From Bacteroidota bacterium (GTDB taxonomy: Bacteria > Bacteroidota > Bacteroidia > UKL13-3): 7,233 nucleotides of DNA. The notes under the pieces were generated by a model that was not told the DNA's origin, did not search any database, and saw only the letters and a list, made by a program, of their open reading frames with translations. The position numbers and the translations under genes were made by a program. Numbering within the stretch: position 1 is the stretch's first letter; each line of letters begins with the position of its first letter. Where the stretch lies: contig CANHJJ010000085.1 of NCBI GenBank assembly GCA_947460565.1, forward strand, positions 1 to 7,233, in the 5' to 3' direction. Positions 1-6,219 of the stretch are shown here, in pieces.

Positions 1-1316
1 ATATTATTATCATAATCATACTCACGTTTATCGCTGTATCCATTGGCAGTTGTTTCCATTTTGACAGTTGCCCACGGGGTATAGTTAAGAATAATACCAG
101 CTGCTATATGATATCTTTTTCCAGATTTACTAGGATTAGAATTTAATTTAACCAAAATAGGCAAGGTAAAACTTGTAAGATTCAATCTATTGTATGTAAG
201 ACCATAGGTATTGGTATCAAAGGCCACACCATTTGTAATTTTAGGTAACAATACCTTGTTGCCTTCAAATTTTAATGACTGCCATTCTATCCCCAATCCG
301 CTTGCTATTGACAAATGACCTTCAATAATTTTCCAATCAGGTTCAAACAGATTCAAGCCAATGTGATAAGAACTTCCAAAGCGTGTATTCAAATACTCAT
401 TTGGGTATTCGAATGAATACTTACCAGAGGGTGTAATTAAGTTATCAAAACCCATTTCTAAACCACTCCATACATCCTTCATTTCTTTGTATTTTTTACT
501 ATTATTTGAAGTTTTTCCATCCTTCTCATCTTTATTGTTTTTACCCTTTTCAGTAATAATTATTTTTTTATTCCCCATATCAAAGGCAACAGTATCGCCC
601 TCCACTCCTACTTTCATTTCAGTTCTTTCATCATTATAGGTTTCGTTTTCGTCCATCGCTTTAATTGATGCCATACCTGTAACAGAAATAACTTTTGAAG
701 CAGGGGTACCTTTATACTTTCCATCTGAACCACCACTTGCATCTAAAACCAATTTCTTATTGGCGGTAATATTAAAATCAGACAATCCACTTGCATCCAC
801 CATGGCTTCATTACATATAAAGTCAAAGGCATTCAAATCAGCATTTCCAGAAATGTCTACTACTAATTTATCACCCATACCTTTTATTGTTTGCTTAGAT
901 AAACCTGTAGCTTCACATTTTAATAGAGGCGTATTCAAAGTTATTTCCACCTCGGAGCTACCACTAGTTTCAATGCTAAATCTTTCACTTGCTTTTATTT
1001 CATTTTTAGAAGTAACACTTGACAAACCTGAGGTTTCAATGGCTTGAAGGTTTTTCACATATACTATTATATTCTCATCAGTGTTTGATCCTTTAATTAT
1101 CAATTTATTTCCATCCAATTTATAGTTCATTGGCATGTTTGGATTTTTCGACTCAATTTTATTGGATTCAGATTGAATAATGATTACATCAACGTTTCCA
1201 CTTACCTCTAATTTCGAGAAATAATCTAAATTCTCAGAATATTGTGCTTTCACATTTAATCCCACTAAAACCAATGCAAACAGCATTAATGTAATTTTCA
1301 ATTTATTTGTTTTCAT
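1..1316 (-). CDS. Secreted DUF2807 (head GIN domain) protein with C-terminal outer-membrane beta-barrel, 3' end cut by window
   Basis: An open frame runs from the ATG at 1316-1314 to the left edge with no stop, giving about 438 visible residues. Residues 1-25 form a signal peptide (basic start MKTNKLK, hydrophobic core, cleavage expected at VKA|Q). Residues ~30-240 match DUF2807, described for Bacteroidota as a putative adhesin head: from about residue 95 to 215 there are seven Ser/Thr-Gly turns (SGLSS, SGSSE, TGLSK, SGNAD, SGLSD, SGGSD, TGMAS) spaced 18-22 residues apart, as expected for a beta-helix. A Lys/Asn/Asp-rich linker covers ~250-278. From ~280 onward alternating aromatic/aliphatic stretches (LNLTSFTLPILVKL, YHIAAGIILNYTPW) resemble the porin-like outer-membrane beta-barrel families. 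It starts 57 bases after the anti-sigma-like gene with no terminator between, so it is probably the third gene of the sigma operon. Adhesin or surface role is inferred from family; the ligand is unknown. Confidence 0.82.
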   Translation of the reverse strand, partial: MKTNKLKITLMLFALVLVGLNVKAQYSENLDYFSKLEVSGNVDVIIIQSESNKIESKNPNMPMNYKLDGNKLIIKGSNTDENIIVYVKNLQAIETSGLSSVTSKNEIKASERFSIETSGSSEVEITLNTPLLKCEATGLSKQTIKGMGDKLVVDISGNADLNAFDFICNEAMVDASGLSDFNITANKKLVLDASGGSDGKYKGTPASKVISVTGMASIKAMDENETYNDERTEMKVGVEGDTVAFDMGNKKIIITEKGKNNKDEKDGKTSNNSKKYKEMKDVWSGLEMGFDNLITPSGKYSFEYPNEYLNTRFGSSYHIGLNLFEPDWKIIEGHLSIASGLGIEWQSLKFEGNKVLLPKITNGVAFDTNTYGLTYNRLNLTSFTLPILVKLNSNPSKSGKRYHIAAGIILNYTPWATVKMETTANGYSDKREYDYDNN

Positions 1317-1372
1317 GTTTGTTTTGTTATTTTATCTGTTATACGTAGTTGCTTTAAAATAGTTACAAAAAA

Positions 1373-2449
1373 CTATCTACTATTTGCAAAAAGTGTATTG
1401 GCAGCAACTGAATAGCCTGTGAGGTTTCCGTCATTATCATACCTTCTTACGAGTTTCACATCAGAGCCAGTAACTTTATTAAATAATCCTAATAGAGCAA
1501 AACCAATATTGCTATTATTTTTATCATCAAGCGAGTTAGGTTTGTTTTGATCTACAACCGCATTTTGCGCATTGGCATTGATCATTTTTTGCAAATATTG
1601 TTGTGGACTTAAGTAATTATTATTTGTGGCTTTCAAATCATTCTCATTCGATTTTGTATTGACAGCAAATTGAATGGTCTTAATTTCTTTTTCGTTAAAT
1701 GGAGCAAACTTAACAACCAATGTATTCATTTCTTTCTTGTCAATGATGGTGACTGCTAAATCAAGGGTTTTTATTGAAGGAACTTTTGGAGTAGGTATAA
1801 TCACATTACGCTTTTGGATTCTATCCATAGCAATAGGCGTGATAGTTTCAACCTGATTGTTTGAATTACCTGCAGAGGTTGATGGCTTCTCTAATTTGTT
1901 ATTTATCCTGATAGTATTGCTAAATGAAACTGTACTTTCATTTCTATTATTTTGAAAAAACCACAAAGCCAAAATAAGCAAAAAAGCGGCAGCTATGGAA
2001 GATACCATTCGAACCTTTGTGGACAAATCAAAAATTTGTTCGCGTTTCCTTAATGAAGATTTATGAATAAAAACTATGGTTTCTTCCGCTGTCAACTTGA
2101 TTTTTTGAAACTGCTCGAAGCTTTGTTTTAGTTCAGGGTAATTGTGTATTTCAGCATCAAGTTTGATTAATTCATCTATCGATAAATCTCCTTCTAATTT
2201 TGCCACCAACAATTCATCAAATAAAGAAACTTGAATAAGTTCTTGTTTCTTCAATTCTTGTTTAAACTCAAAAGGAATGGAATGTACTTCATCGGCAATA
2301 ATGGTATTTTGAAGCAAATCAAACTCAGCTTGCAAATCAGGATTTTCAGCTAAAAACAATATCAACTCAGCTTGATGCTCAACACTAAGTTTTGCATCTA
2401 GATAATCTATCATGTATAACTCGTAATTGTTTCTATTTATCTCCATCAT
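1373..2449 (-). CDS. Probable anti-sigma factor, single-pass inner-membrane protein
   Basis: A 358-residue protein with one clear membrane segment at about residues 148-166 (SSIAAAFLLILALWFFQ), an acidic helical N-terminal cytoplasmic part, and a ~190-residue periplasmic part that is Asn/Lys-rich. The N-terminus (YMIDYLDAKLS...FLAENPDLQAEF, residues 12-43) resembles the helical hairpin of Bacteroidota anti-sigma-like proteins. A related hairpin recurs at 75-119 (LVAKLEGDLS...YPELKQSFEQF). No Cys/His zinc motif is present, so it is not a ZAS-type factor. The C-terminus (YDNDGNLTGYSVA) resembles the endings of similar sigma-linked proteins. Its ATG overlaps the sigma stop codon in TAATG, implying translational coupling; a second in-frame ATG follows immediately. 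Role is inferred mainly from gene order, topology and the N-terminal pattern: it would hold the adjacent sigma factor inactive until an envelope signal arrives. It could instead be another sigma-operon membrane protein. Confidence 0.75.
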   Translation of the reverse strand: MMEINRNNYELYMIDYLDAKLSVEHQAELILFLAENPDLQAEFDLLQNTIIADEVHSIPFEFKQELKKQELIQVSLFDELLVAKLEGDLSIDELIKLDAEIHNYPELKQSFEQFQKIKLTAEETIVFIHKSSLRKREQIFDLSTKVRMVSSIAAAFLLILALWFFQNNRNESTVSFSNTIRINNKLEKPSTSAGNSNNQVETITPIAMDRIQKRNVIIPTPKVPSIKTLDLAVTIIDKKEMNTLVVKFAPFNEKEIKTIQFAVNTKSNENDLKATNNNYLSPQQYLQKMINANAQNAVVDQNKPNSLDDKNNSNIGFALLGLFNKVTGSDVKLVRRYDNDGNLTGYSVAANTLFANSR

Positions 2450-2934
2450 TACATCACATTATCAATATTAACAATATACTCTTTCATGGCAATTCGAGCG
2501 CGGTATATATACACCTTCACTTGCGACTCCTTCAATCCAGTAATCTCCCCTATTTCATCATAGCTATAACCTTCATAATCTCGCAGCATAATCACAGAGC
2601 GTTGAATGTCATTTAACCTAGATAAGGCTTTATCAATTACTTTCTTGATATCATGAAATGGTTTAGAAGGAGTATGGCTAAAGATTTCTACCGCTTCAAT
2701 ATCACTGCTTACCTTTTCCTTCCGAATGTCATCAATCATGGTATGGTATGCCGCTGTATACAAATAAGATTTAGCTGTAGTATAGTCAATCGAACCTACT
2801 TTTAACCAAAGTTTTTCGAAAGTATCTTGTACAATATCTTTGGCACGATCATCGTCCCTAATGTTTTTCAGGATAAACCGATAAACACCATCAGAATGCA
2901 AATCCACGCAAGTATTGTATTCTTTAACTGTCAT
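2449..2934 (-). CDS. ECF-type RNA polymerase sigma factor (sigma-70 family)
   Basis: A 161-residue protein, a usual length for ECF sigma factors, which contain only regions 2 and 4. Region 2 spans about residues 10-72, with DIVQDTFEKLW (33-43) for core polymerase contact and SYLYTAAYHTMIDDIRK (56-72) covering -10 recognition. Region 4 spans about 97-152, with the recognition helix-turn-helix in YSYDEIGEITGLKESQVKVY and the terminal YRARIAMKEYI helix. There is no extra C-terminal domain. It is the first gene of the minus-strand cluster and overlaps the downstream membrane protein by one base. ECF factors paired with membrane regulators normally switch on a small surface or stress regulon, often including their own operon; the DUF2807/barrel gene is the obvious candidate target. 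The start at 2934 is the only ATG before region 2. Confidence 0.93.
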   Translation of the reverse strand: MTVKEYNTCVDLHSDGVYRFILKNIRDDDRAKDIVQDTFEKLWLKVGSIDYTTAKSYLYTAAYHTMIDDIRKEKVSSDIEAVEIFSHTPSKPFHDIKKVIDKALSRLNDIQRSVIMLRDYEGYSYDEIGEITGLKESQVKVYIYRARIAMKEYIVNIDNVM

Positions 2935-2971
2935 TATTTGTTATCTGATAGCTTTTACGAAATAAAGAAAC

Positions 2972-2993
2972 TTAAGTTACAAGCCTAACTTAA
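2972..2993. promoter_or_regulatory. Perfect inverted repeat upstream of the sigma gene, candidate operator
   Basis: TTAAGTTA - six bases (CAAGCC) - TAACTTAA forms a perfect 8+8 bp dyad, 38-59 bases upstream of the sigma start, where a promoter or operator would be expected. No T-tract follows, so it is unlikely to be a terminator. On the minus strand a TAGGCTTG box, one mismatch from TAnnTTTG, overlaps it. The rest of the 271-base divergent spacer between the sigma gene and the first DUF1573 gene shows no gene. Binding factor unknown. Confidence 0.4.
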
Positions 2994-3133
2994 AATTTCT
3001 CACAAATGCTGATTTACAGAATATTATTTATTCAAACCATGCATTATCATTGGATCAAAGCCCCAGAAAGACTGAAATAAATATACTTTTAAGAAAAATT
3101 TAACTGATTATCCATTATGTTTGAAAAGAAATT

Positions 3134-3165
3134 TTTGCTTAATAAAAATTTTGGTACAACCTTTG
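3134..3165 (+). promoter_or_regulatory. Bacteroidota-type promoter for the first DUF1573 gene
   Basis: TTTG at 3134-3137 and AACCTTTG at 3158-3165 are separated by 20 bases. This matches the -33 TTTG / -7 TAnnTTTG arrangement of the Bacteroidota housekeeping sigma factor, with one mismatch in the -7 box. Transcription would begin around 3170-3175, leaving an A-rich leader of about 30-35 bases before the ATG at 3206, without a Shine-Dalgarno sequence. Confidence 0.55.
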
Positions 3166-3205
3166 TCTAAGGAATTATAACAATTAAACAATAAACACAT
3201 ACAAA

Positions 3206-3643
3206 ATGAAAAAGTTAATCTTAACAGCCTTTATTGCTTGCGTTGGCTTTATTGCTAGTGCTCAAACAACCACACAACCAGCTGCTCCTGAAAATCCTAA
3301 TCAAGCAGACATTAAATTTGAAAAAGAAACGCATGATTTTGGAACTATTCCCCAAGGAACACCAGTTACTTACCAATTTTCGGTAAAAAACACAGGTAAA
3401 GAGCCTTTAATCATTACCAGTGCGTCTGCTAGCTGCGGATGTACTACTCCAGACTGGACCAGAGAGCCAATCAAACCAGGTAAAGAAGGATACGTAAAAG
3501 CAACATACAATGCTGCTAGCCCTGGAGATTTCACTAAAAGTGTTACTGTTATGAGTAACGCTAAAAAATCTACAGTGATTCTTTATTTAAAAGGAACTGT
3601 TAAACCTAATGACGCACCAGCTGCTGCGCCAGCGGGTCATTAA
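3206..3643 (+). CDS. Secreted DUF1573 domain protein (first of a tandem pair)
   Basis: A 145-residue protein. Residues 1-19 form a signal peptide (MKKLILTAFIACVGFIASA|Q) with no lipobox, so it should be a soluble periplasmic or secreted protein. After a short Thr/Pro/Ala-rich spacer, residues ~36-133 form one DUF1573 domain, a small Ig-like beta-sandwich family common in Bacteroidota. Hallmarks are FEKETHDFGTIPQG, the ISVKNTG-type strand (FSVKNTGKEPLII), ASCGCTTPDW with two cysteines at 77 and 79, PGKEGYVKATYN, and a final strand ending LKGTV. The tail (residues 137-145) is Ala/Pro-rich and ends in His. The biochemical role of DUF1573 proteins is not established. It has its own promoter-like sequence upstream and an intrinsic terminator downstream, so it may be transcribed alone. 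Confidence 0.93.
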   Translation: MKKLILTAFIACVGFIASAQTTTQPAAPENPNQADIKFEKETHDFGTIPQGTPVTYQFSVKNTGKEPLIITSASASCGCTTPDWTREPIKPGKEGYVKATYNAASPGDFTKSVTVMSNAKKSTVILYLKGTVKPNDAPAAAPAGH

Positions 3644-3664
3644 TACATATTTTTAAACATACAG

Positions 3665-3706
3665 AACCTGCACGAATGATTATATTTGTGCAGGTTTTTT
3701 ATTTTT
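3665..3706 (+). terminator. Intrinsic terminator between the two DUF1573 genes
   Basis: AACCTGCAC (3665-3673) pairs with GTGCAGGTT (3688-3696), and the stem can continue inward through G-T and A-T pairs to a small loop near 3679-3682. A T-rich run (TTTTTATTTTT) follows directly. It sits 22 bases after the stop of the first DUF1573 gene and would end or attenuate transcription before the second. Confidence 0.82.
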
Positions 3707-3707
3707 G
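3700..3707 (+). promoter_or_regulatory. Possible -7 box for the second DUF1573 gene
   Basis: TATTTTTG is an exact TAnnTTTG match placed 22 bases before the ATG at 3730. A second exact match, TATATTTG at 3681-3688, lies inside the terminator hairpin. Neither has a convincing TTTG about 20 bases upstream, and the boxes are T-rich sequence expected in a terminator, so the call is tentative. Confidence 0.3.
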
Positions 3708-3729
3708 TAAAATCAACATACACTATAAC

Positions 3730-4173
3730 ATGAAAAAAATAATCGTATTTATCTTAACCTTTTGGTCATTTACCCAGTTAAATGCCCAAACCGAACCCAA
3801 AGAAAAACCAGTGATTGAGTTTGAAAAAACCACACACGATTTTGGTAAAGTTTGGAGCGGAAGCCAAGTTGCCTATGAGTTTATTTTCATCAACAAAGGA
3901 AAAGTGCCATTGATTCTTTCAAGTGTTCAACCAAGCTGCGGTTGCACTACTCCTGAATGGCCCAAAGAACCCATTATGCCTGGCCAAAAATCTAAAATCA
4001 AAGCCATGTACAATTCAGGTGTGTACCAAGGCCCTTTTGCCAAAAGCATTACTGTTAATTCAAATATTGGCACTGCTACTACCCTCATCATCAAGGGTGA
4101 GGTACTAGACAAACCAAAGGAACCAAGTTCACCTGTTAAACTCCAACCAGAGGGTAATGGAGGTGGTTTCTAA
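3730..4173 (+). CDS. Secreted DUF1573 domain protein (second of a tandem pair)
   Basis: The ATG at 3730 is chosen over an in-frame ATG at 3676 because the earlier one lies inside the terminator hairpin. Starting at 3730 gives a normal signal peptide (MKKIIVFILTFWSFTQLNA|Q) and a 147-residue protein. Residues ~28-126 form one DUF1573 domain: FEKTTHDFGKVWSG, FIFINKGKVPLIL, PSCGCTTPEW (cysteines 70 and 72), PGQKSKIKAMYN, and IIKGEV. By eye about half of the aligned domain positions equal the upstream paralogue, with a one-residue insertion at VYQGPF, so the pair looks like an old tandem duplication. The tail differs: Pro/Lys-rich, ending in GNGGGF rather than APAGH. Function of the family is unknown. 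No clear terminator lies before ald, 84 bases downstream. Confidence 0.92.
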   Translation: MKKIIVFILTFWSFTQLNAQTEPKEKPVIEFEKTTHDFGKVWSGSQVAYEFIFINKGKVPLILSSVQPSCGCTTPEWPKEPIMPGQKSKIKAMYNSGVYQGPFAKSITVNSNIGTATTLIIKGEVLDKPKEPSSPVKLQPEGNGGGF

Positions 4174-4257
4174 ACCCAAATCGAAAATTAAAGTCATAAA
4201 ATAAATAATTTTTTAGTCTTTGATTTAAAATTAATTTGCAACACAAATTTTATTCAT

Positions 4258-5370
4258 ATGATAATAGGCGTTCCTAAGGAAATTAAAAACAACGAAAACC
4301 GAGTAGGTTTAACCCCAGCAGGAGTTTCAGCTTTAAGCAAAGCTGGTCATCAATTATTCGTTCAATCAACTGCTGGTATCGGTAGCGGATTTAGTGACGA
4401 AGAATATACTCAAGCAGGTGCTACTATGCTTCAAACCATTGAAGAAGTATATGGCAAAGCTGACATGATTATAAAAGTAAAAGAACCAATTGAACTTGAG
4501 TATGGTTTAATTAAAGAAAATCAACTGTTGTTTACATATTTCCACTTTGCTAGTTACGAACCACTAACACACGCTATGCTAAAAAGCAAAGCTGTTTGTT
4601 TGGCATACGAAACAGTTGAGAAAAAAGACCGCTCTCTTCCATTGCTAGTTCCTATGAGTGAAGTAGCTGGTAGAATGAGTATACAAGAAGGTGCTAAATA
4701 CCTTGAAAAACCAATGGGTGGACGTGGTATTTTATTAGGAGGTGTTCCAGGTGTTCGTCCTGCTAATGTATTGATTTTAGGTGGTGGTATTGTAGGTACA
4801 CAAGCTGCTAAAATGGCTGCGGGTATGGCTGCTGATGTAACCATCATGGATATTTCAATTCCTCGTTTACGTGAATTAGATGATATCCTTCCTGCCAATG
4901 TAAAAACAGTTTTCTCAAACGAATACAATGTACGTGAAGCAGTTAAACATGCTGATTTAATAGTAGGTGCTGTGTTAATCCCAGGTGCTAAAGCGCCTCA
5001 TTTGATTACACGTGATATGTTGAAATTAATGAAGCCTGGTACTGTTTTGGTTGACGTGGCTGTTGACCAAGGTGGATGCATCGAAACTTGTAAACCAACA
5101 ACTCACGAAAATCCTACTTATGTAATAGATGGTATTATTCACTACTGTGTGGCGAATATGCCAGGTGCAGTGCCATATACAAGTACTTTAGCTTTAACCA
5201 ATGCAACGCTTCCTTATGCTTTGCAATTGGCTAACAAGGGTTGGAAACAAGCTTGTAAAGACAATGAAGAATTACGTTTAGGATTAAATGTGGTTGAAGG
5301 TAAAGTGGTTTACAAAGGTGTTTCTGATGCTTTTGGCTTACCATACAATGATGTAAACGAATTATTATAA
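4258..5370 (+). CDS. ald: Alanine dehydrogenase
   Basis: A complete 370-residue enzyme of normal length that reversibly deaminates L-alanine to pyruvate and ammonium with NAD (EC 1.4.1.1), in the cytoplasm. It links amino acid breakdown or nitrogen assimilation with central carbon metabolism. The N-terminal half opens with GVPKEIKNNENRVGLTP. The four catalytic or substrate residues known in the family all sit at canonical positions: Arg15, Lys75 (KVKEP), His96 (YFHFAS) and Asp270 (VAVDQGG). The Rossmann NAD site is LILGGGIVGTQAA (glycines 175-180), with Asp198 (IMDIS) for the ribose hydroxyls. The C-terminal signature ANMPGAVPYTSTLALTNATLPY is shown in part at 299-320. Start context is AT-rich without a Shine-Dalgarno sequence, usual for the phylum. 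A strong terminator follows. It probably has its own promoter in 4174-4257, but the only boxes there (TTAATTTG at 4231-4238) are weak. Confidence 0.97.
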   Translation: MIIGVPKEIKNNENRVGLTPAGVSALSKAGHQLFVQSTAGIGSGFSDEEYTQAGATMLQTIEEVYGKADMIIKVKEPIELEYGLIKENQLLFTYFHFASYEPLTHAMLKSKAVCLAYETVEKKDRSLPLLVPMSEVAGRMSIQEGAKYLEKPMGGRGILLGGVPGVRPANVLILGGGIVGTQAAKMAAGMAADVTIMDISIPRLRELDDILPANVKTVFSNEYNVREAVKHADLIVGAVLIPGAKAPHLITRDMLKLMKPGTVLVDVAVDQGGCIETCKPTTHENPTYVIDGIIHYCVANMPGAVPYTSTLALTNATLPYALQLANKGWKQACKDNEELRLGLNVVEGKVVYKGVSDAFGLPYNDVNELL

Positions 5371-5391
5371 TTTAAATAATTATCCTTATTT

Positions 5392-5427
5392 AAAAATCCC
5401 GATTCATAGCTGAATCGGGATTTTTTT
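5392..5427 (+). terminator. Strong intrinsic terminator of ald
   Basis: A 15 bp perfect stem (5392-5406 with 5411-5425, core ATCCCGATTCA / TGAATCGGGAT) closes a TAGC loop and is followed by a run of seven T (5421-5427). The A-run on the left side would give a five-T tract on the other strand, so it may also stop minus-strand transcription entering from the repeat region. Confidence 0.95.
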
Positions 5428-5485
5428 ATTTGCTATTCTACTTAGATATATCAAAATATGATGAATCAAATTAACCTATTAGAGA

Positions 5486-5499
5486 CGCGATTAATCACG
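5486..5499. repeat. Small palindrome at left edge of the repeat region
   Basis: CGCGATTAATCACG is palindromic apart from one mismatched pair and shares its CGATTAATC core with the larger palindrome at 6220-6259. It stands 10 bases before the tandem 19 bp units. Confidence 0.5.
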
Positions 5500-5509
5500 C
5501 TAATCAGAG

Positions 5510-5585
5510 TCTGTTATGTTGAGCGGAGTCAGTCATATCGAGTGGATTCTGTCATGTCGAGCGGAGTCTGTCATGTCGAGCGGAG
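5510..5585. repeat. Four tandem 19 bp units (hairpin arm array)
   Basis: Units at 5510-5528, 5529-5547, 5548-5566 and 5567-5585 follow the pattern TCTGTCATGTCGAGCGGAG. The last two are identical; the first two carry a few substitutions. Each unit contains the TCGAGCGGAG arm of the adjacent hairpin repeat, so the array seems to have grown by slippage or repeated insertion of one arm. Spacing without unique spacers rules out a CRISPR array. Confidence 0.85.
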
Positions 5586-5667
5586 TCGAGACATAGACAG
5601 GCTCTTCCCCTAAACCAGTTCTCGACTCCGCTCGAACTGACAAATACCGACTCCGCTCGAACTGACA
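5563..5667. repeat. Hairpin repeat, copy A
   Basis: This ~105 bp sequence recurs in direct orientation exactly 530 bp downstream: 5563-5648 equals 6093-6178 at every base, then two mismatches occur up to 5667. Inside it TCGAGCGGAGTCGAGA (5576-5591) is perfectly complementary to 5620-5635 across a 28-base loop; the pairing extends outward with gaps to 25-base arms. On the right, a 25 bp unit (5624-5648) begins again at 5649. The composition is more GC-rich than its surroundings. It resembles dispersed palindromic repeats of the REP type. Confidence 0.9.
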
Positions 5668-5690
5668 TAAGAATAATAATGCGCAAAAAC

Positions 5691-6010
5691 CTATTCCTCC
5701 TCATAATTCTTATGAGAGGTTTCATTTTTACATTCAGAGAGCATTTTTATTGACTCCAAATTTTCTAATATTAAAGCTTCCTTCTTTTTTCTACTCCACT
5801 TTTTCAACTGAGTTTCCCAATTAATAGCTTGATTATAATCTGAAAATAATTGAAAATATAAAAGTTCAACTGGGCGTCTACTAAAGGCATATGCAGTAGT
5901 ATTTCCTCCTAAGTTATGTTCCTTCTAATCTGCGATTAACATCATTTGTTACACCAACATAATATGAATCGTCACTGCATTAGCATATATACATATAAAT
6001 GTTTATGCAT
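5691..6010 (-). pseudogene. Frameshifted GIY-YIG family endonuclease
   Basis: Read on the minus strand from an ATG at 6010-6008 to a TAG at 5693-5691, about 105 codons, the size of stand-alone GIY-YIG proteins. Three frames must be joined. The start gives MHKHLYVYML (the GIY-like strand), then an apparent loss of two bases near 5979-5983. The middle gives CSDDSYYVGVTNDVNRRLE, holding the YIG strand (YVG) and the conserved Arg. An apparent extra base at 5921-5922 then breaks the frame; removing one C restores EEHNLGGNTTAYAFSRRPVE and continues to NWETQLKKWSRKKKEALI with the family Glu. The remaining ~28 residues are polar. With these breaks no functional product is expected unless the sequence has errors. 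It points toward copy A, and a decayed hairpin unit lies just before its start. Intact relatives are predicted nucleases of largely unknown role. Confidence 0.85.
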
Positions 6011-6053
6011 AATTATTAATTTAAAACGAATATAATGATTTCGTTTAATTGTT

Positions 6054-6077
6054 CTCGAATAAGCTCGAACTCACAAA
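6054..6077. repeat. Decayed copy of a hairpin repeat arm
   Basis: CTCGAATAAGCTCGAACTCA and the following CAAA match the right-arm unit at 5621-5644 with four mismatches in 24 bases. It lies about 44 bases upstream of the pseudogene start and shows that older, diverged units coexist with the near-identical copies A and B. Confidence 0.6.
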
Positions 6078-6092
6078 ACAAAGAGGTCGAAT

Positions 6093-6203
6093 GGAGTCTG
6101 TCATGTCGAGCGGAGTCGAGACATAGACAGGCTCTTCCCCTAAACCAGTTCTCGACTCCGCTCGAACTGACAAATACCAACTCCGCTCGAACTAACAAAT
6201 GCC
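6093..6203. repeat. Hairpin repeat, copy B, with extra 25 bp arm units
   Basis: Copy B repeats 5563-5667 as 6093-6197, including the perfect 16 bp stem (6106-6121 with 6150-6165) and the unpaired loop. On its right the 25 bp arm unit occurs at 6154-6178, again at 6179-6203 with a few changes, and as a degraded third piece at 6204-6220. Stop-free frames through this region arise from the repeats and are not genes. Confidence 0.9.
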
Positions 6204-6219
6204 GACTCAGCTGACCTGA

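Noticed and set aside
760..1047. 95-residue open frame on the plus strand
   Set aside because: It lies antisense within the DUF2807 coding region, whose frame has a signal peptide and clear domain pattern.
1360..1377. Inverted repeat ATAGTT...AACTAT between the anti-sigma and DUF2807 genes as a terminator
   Set aside because: The stem is short and AT-only and has no following T-tract on the minus strand, so it is too weak to call.
3676..3729. N-terminal extension of the second DUF1573 protein
   Set aside because: The earlier ATG sits within the terminator hairpin and would bury the signal peptide; the ATG at 3730 gives a standard one.
4214..4238. Promoter of ald
   Set aside because: TTAATTTG and a nearby TTTG are present, but spacing (8 bases) is wrong and no -33 box lies at the right distance; not strong enough for a feature.
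4554..4928. 124-residue open frame on the minus strand
   Set aside because: It is antisense to the ald coding sequence, which is complete with all catalytic residues.
5510..5585. CRISPR array
   Set aside because: The 19 bp units are directly adjacent with no unique spacers, and no cas genes are present.
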